Shown here: piece by piece, positions 4,521-5,466 of the stretch
Numbering within the stretch: position 1 is the stretch's first letter
How the letters are laid out: every line of letters starts with the position of its first letter
Source: Syntrophomonadaceae bacterium
GTDB lineage: Bacteria; Bacillota; Syntrophomonadia; Syntrophomonadales; Syntrophomonadaceae
Assembly: GCA_028683995.1 (NCBI GenBank)
Contig: JAQUGU010000049.1
Span: 1-5,466 of the forward strand
Length of the DNA stretch: 5,466 nt
Direction of reading: 5' to 3'
Made by a program: the position numbers and the translations under genes
Notes under the pieces: model-generated
Told to the model about the DNA's origin: nothing
The model's input: the letters and a program-made list of their open reading frames with translations, nothing else
Databases searched by the model: none

Positions 4521-5455
4521 GCAATGTGTATAACCTGAAACGGGAAGTAGAAAAGCCGGTACGTTTCACCGGAGGGCATCGGCTCTGCGCCGGTTGCGGC
4601 GCCGGGGTGGTTGTGGCAGGGGTTCTGCGGGCCCTGGATAAAGAGGACCGGGCAGTAGTGGTTAATGCCACCAGTTGTCTGGAGGTCTCCACCTTTATGT
4701 ATCCTTACACTGCCTATATGGACAGCTATATCCATTCTGCTTTTGAAAATTCCGCGGCTACATGTGCCGGAGTGGAAGCGGCATATAACGCTTTGAAACG
4801 CCGGGGCAAAGTGGAAGGAACCGTCAAGTTCATTACTTTTGCCGGTGACGGCGGCACCTATGATATAGGGTTTCAATCCCTGTCAGGCGCGATGGAACGT
4901 GGTCATGACATGGTCTACGTCTGCTATGACAACGAGGCTTACATGAATACCGGAATCCAGCGTTCATCGTCAACGCCTCGCTTTGCCCGCACCACTACCA
5001 CGCCCATAGGTTCCGTTCAACCAGGTAAGAAACAGAATAAAAAAGATCTGACTGAAATTTTGGTTGCTCATAATATCCCTTATATAGCTCAAACAGCTCC
5101 TATAGGTAATTTCAGGGATTTACACACCAAGTCTCATAATGCCATTTATACCGAGGGCCCTTGCTTTTTGAACGTATTGGCCCCATGTCCTCGCGGATGG
5201 GACTACCCCATGGCCAGGCTGGCCCAGATTATTCAACTGGCGGTGGATACCTGCGTTTGGCCCCTTTATGAAGTAGAGGCGGGAGTATGGCGTCTGACCT
5301 ATATACCGAAGAAAAAGCTGCCGGTGGAAGACTTTCTCCGCCCTCAGGGCAGATTCCGCCATATGTTCCAAAAAGGCAATGAGTGGATGATTGAAGAAGC
5401 GCAAGCATATGTGGATCAAAAATGGGAACGCTTGCTGGAGCGCACCGGCGCTTAA
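4517..5455 (+). CDS. porB: 2-oxoacid:ferredoxin oxidoreductase, beta subunit (thiamine diphosphate and 4Fe-4S)
   Basis: A 312-residue subunit of normal length that binds thiamine diphosphate, Mg2+ and the proximal 4Fe-4S cluster. The TPP motif is intact: GDGGTYDIG starts at residue 110 and is followed by YDNEAYMNTG (137-146), with D111 and N139 as expected metal ligands. Four cysteines fit the POR/VOR beta cluster pattern: C24 and C27 in HRLCAGCGAG, C54 in TSCLEV, and C224 in APCPRGW. The tail after about residue 250 (VEAGVWRLTYIP, LPVEDFLRPQGRF) is the usual POR-type C-terminal extension. This subunit decarboxylates the 2-oxoacid (or carboxylates acyl-CoA in reverse) and sends electrons to the delta subunit. 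It overlaps the alpha stop by 4 bases. It is the last gene seen; only 11 bases follow, so the operon may continue or end just outside. Confidence 0.94.
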   Translation: MSNVYNLKREVEKPVRFTGGHRLCAGCGAGVVVAGVLRALDKEDRAVVVNATSCLEVSTFMYPYTAYMDSYIHSAFENSAATCAGVEAAYNALKRRGKVEGTVKFITFAGDGGTYDIGFQSLSGAMERGHDMVYVCYDNEAYMNTGIQRSSSTPRFARTTTTPIGSVQPGKKQNKKDLTEILVAHNIPYIAQTAPIGNFRDLHTKSHNAIYTEGPCFLNVLAPCPRGWDYPMARLAQIIQLAVDTCVWPLYEVEAGVWRLTYIPKKKLPVEDFLRPQGRFRHMFQKGNEWMIEEAQAYVDQKWERLLERTGA

Positions 5456-5466
5456 ATCCCTGCTAA

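Noticed and set aside
2662..5419. Several - strand reading frames of 74-164 codons opposite the oxidoreductase genes
   Set aside because: They are antisense to strongly conserved coding sequence, lack ribosome binding sites and have low-complexity or basic translations typical of shadow frames.
2444..5455. Indolepyruvate or 2-oxoglutarate oxidoreductase instead of POR/VOR type
   Set aside because: Indolepyruvate enzymes have a large fused alpha chain plus a small beta. 2-Oxoglutarate enzymes usually have another gene order and lack this four-cysteine beta chain with the POR-type tail. The G-D-A-B set here fits POR/VOR, although the exact 2-oxoacid stays open.
5456..5466. Anything after the beta-subunit stop
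   Set aside because: Only 11 bases remain. No terminator or new gene start can be judged.

Overview
The window looks like chromosomal DNA of an anaerobic Gram-positive bacterium, probably class Clostridia (Peptococcaceae/Desulfotomaculum-like, a weak guess). The reasons are a T-box riboswitch, strong AGGAGG-type ribosome binding sites, a TTG start, a four-subunit ferredoxin-dependent 2-oxoacid oxidoreductase, and structured intergenic repeats that open and close with the TGTAGGGGC motif. No database search was possible; family calls rest on recognised motifs.

Layout. Positions 1-177 hold the last 58 codons of a TrkH-type potassium transporter on the + strand. A 245-base convergent intergenic region follows, with an 83-base hairpin-forming inverted repeat and short purine-rich heptad repeats just after each converging stop codon. 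On the - strand, 423-1766 encodes a 447-residue protein with a C-terminal HD-type metal-dependent hydrolase domain. Its middle section looks like an ADP-ribosyltransferase-type fold. The divergent region 1767-2443 holds the HD gene promoter, a short - strand piece resembling the 3' end of tmRNA (ssrA) without the rest of that gene, a sigma-A-like promoter, a complete T-box leader with its terminator, and a 170-base structured stretch before the first oxidoreductase gene.

From 2444 to 5455 four + strand genes, each overlapping the next by ATGA, encode the gamma, delta, alpha and beta subunits of a pyruvate/2-oxoisovalerate-family 2-oxoacid:ferredoxin oxidoreductase. Together they carry the CoA/2-oxoacid domains, a two-cluster 4Fe-4S ferredoxin subunit, and the thiamine diphosphate site with its proximal 4Fe-4S cluster.

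The main idea is regulatory. The T-box places the whole operon under control of an uncharged tRNA. The codon in the specifier loop reads best as ATC (isoleucine), and the T-box bulge reads TGGT, which fits a tRNA with discriminator base A. An enzyme switched on by isoleucine shortage is more likely to make an isoleucine precursor than to burn pyruvate. It could carboxylate propionyl-CoA to 2-oxobutyrate, or 2-methylbutyryl-CoA to 3-methyl-2-oxopentanoate, using reduced ferredoxin. The protein sequences alone cannot settle the substrate.
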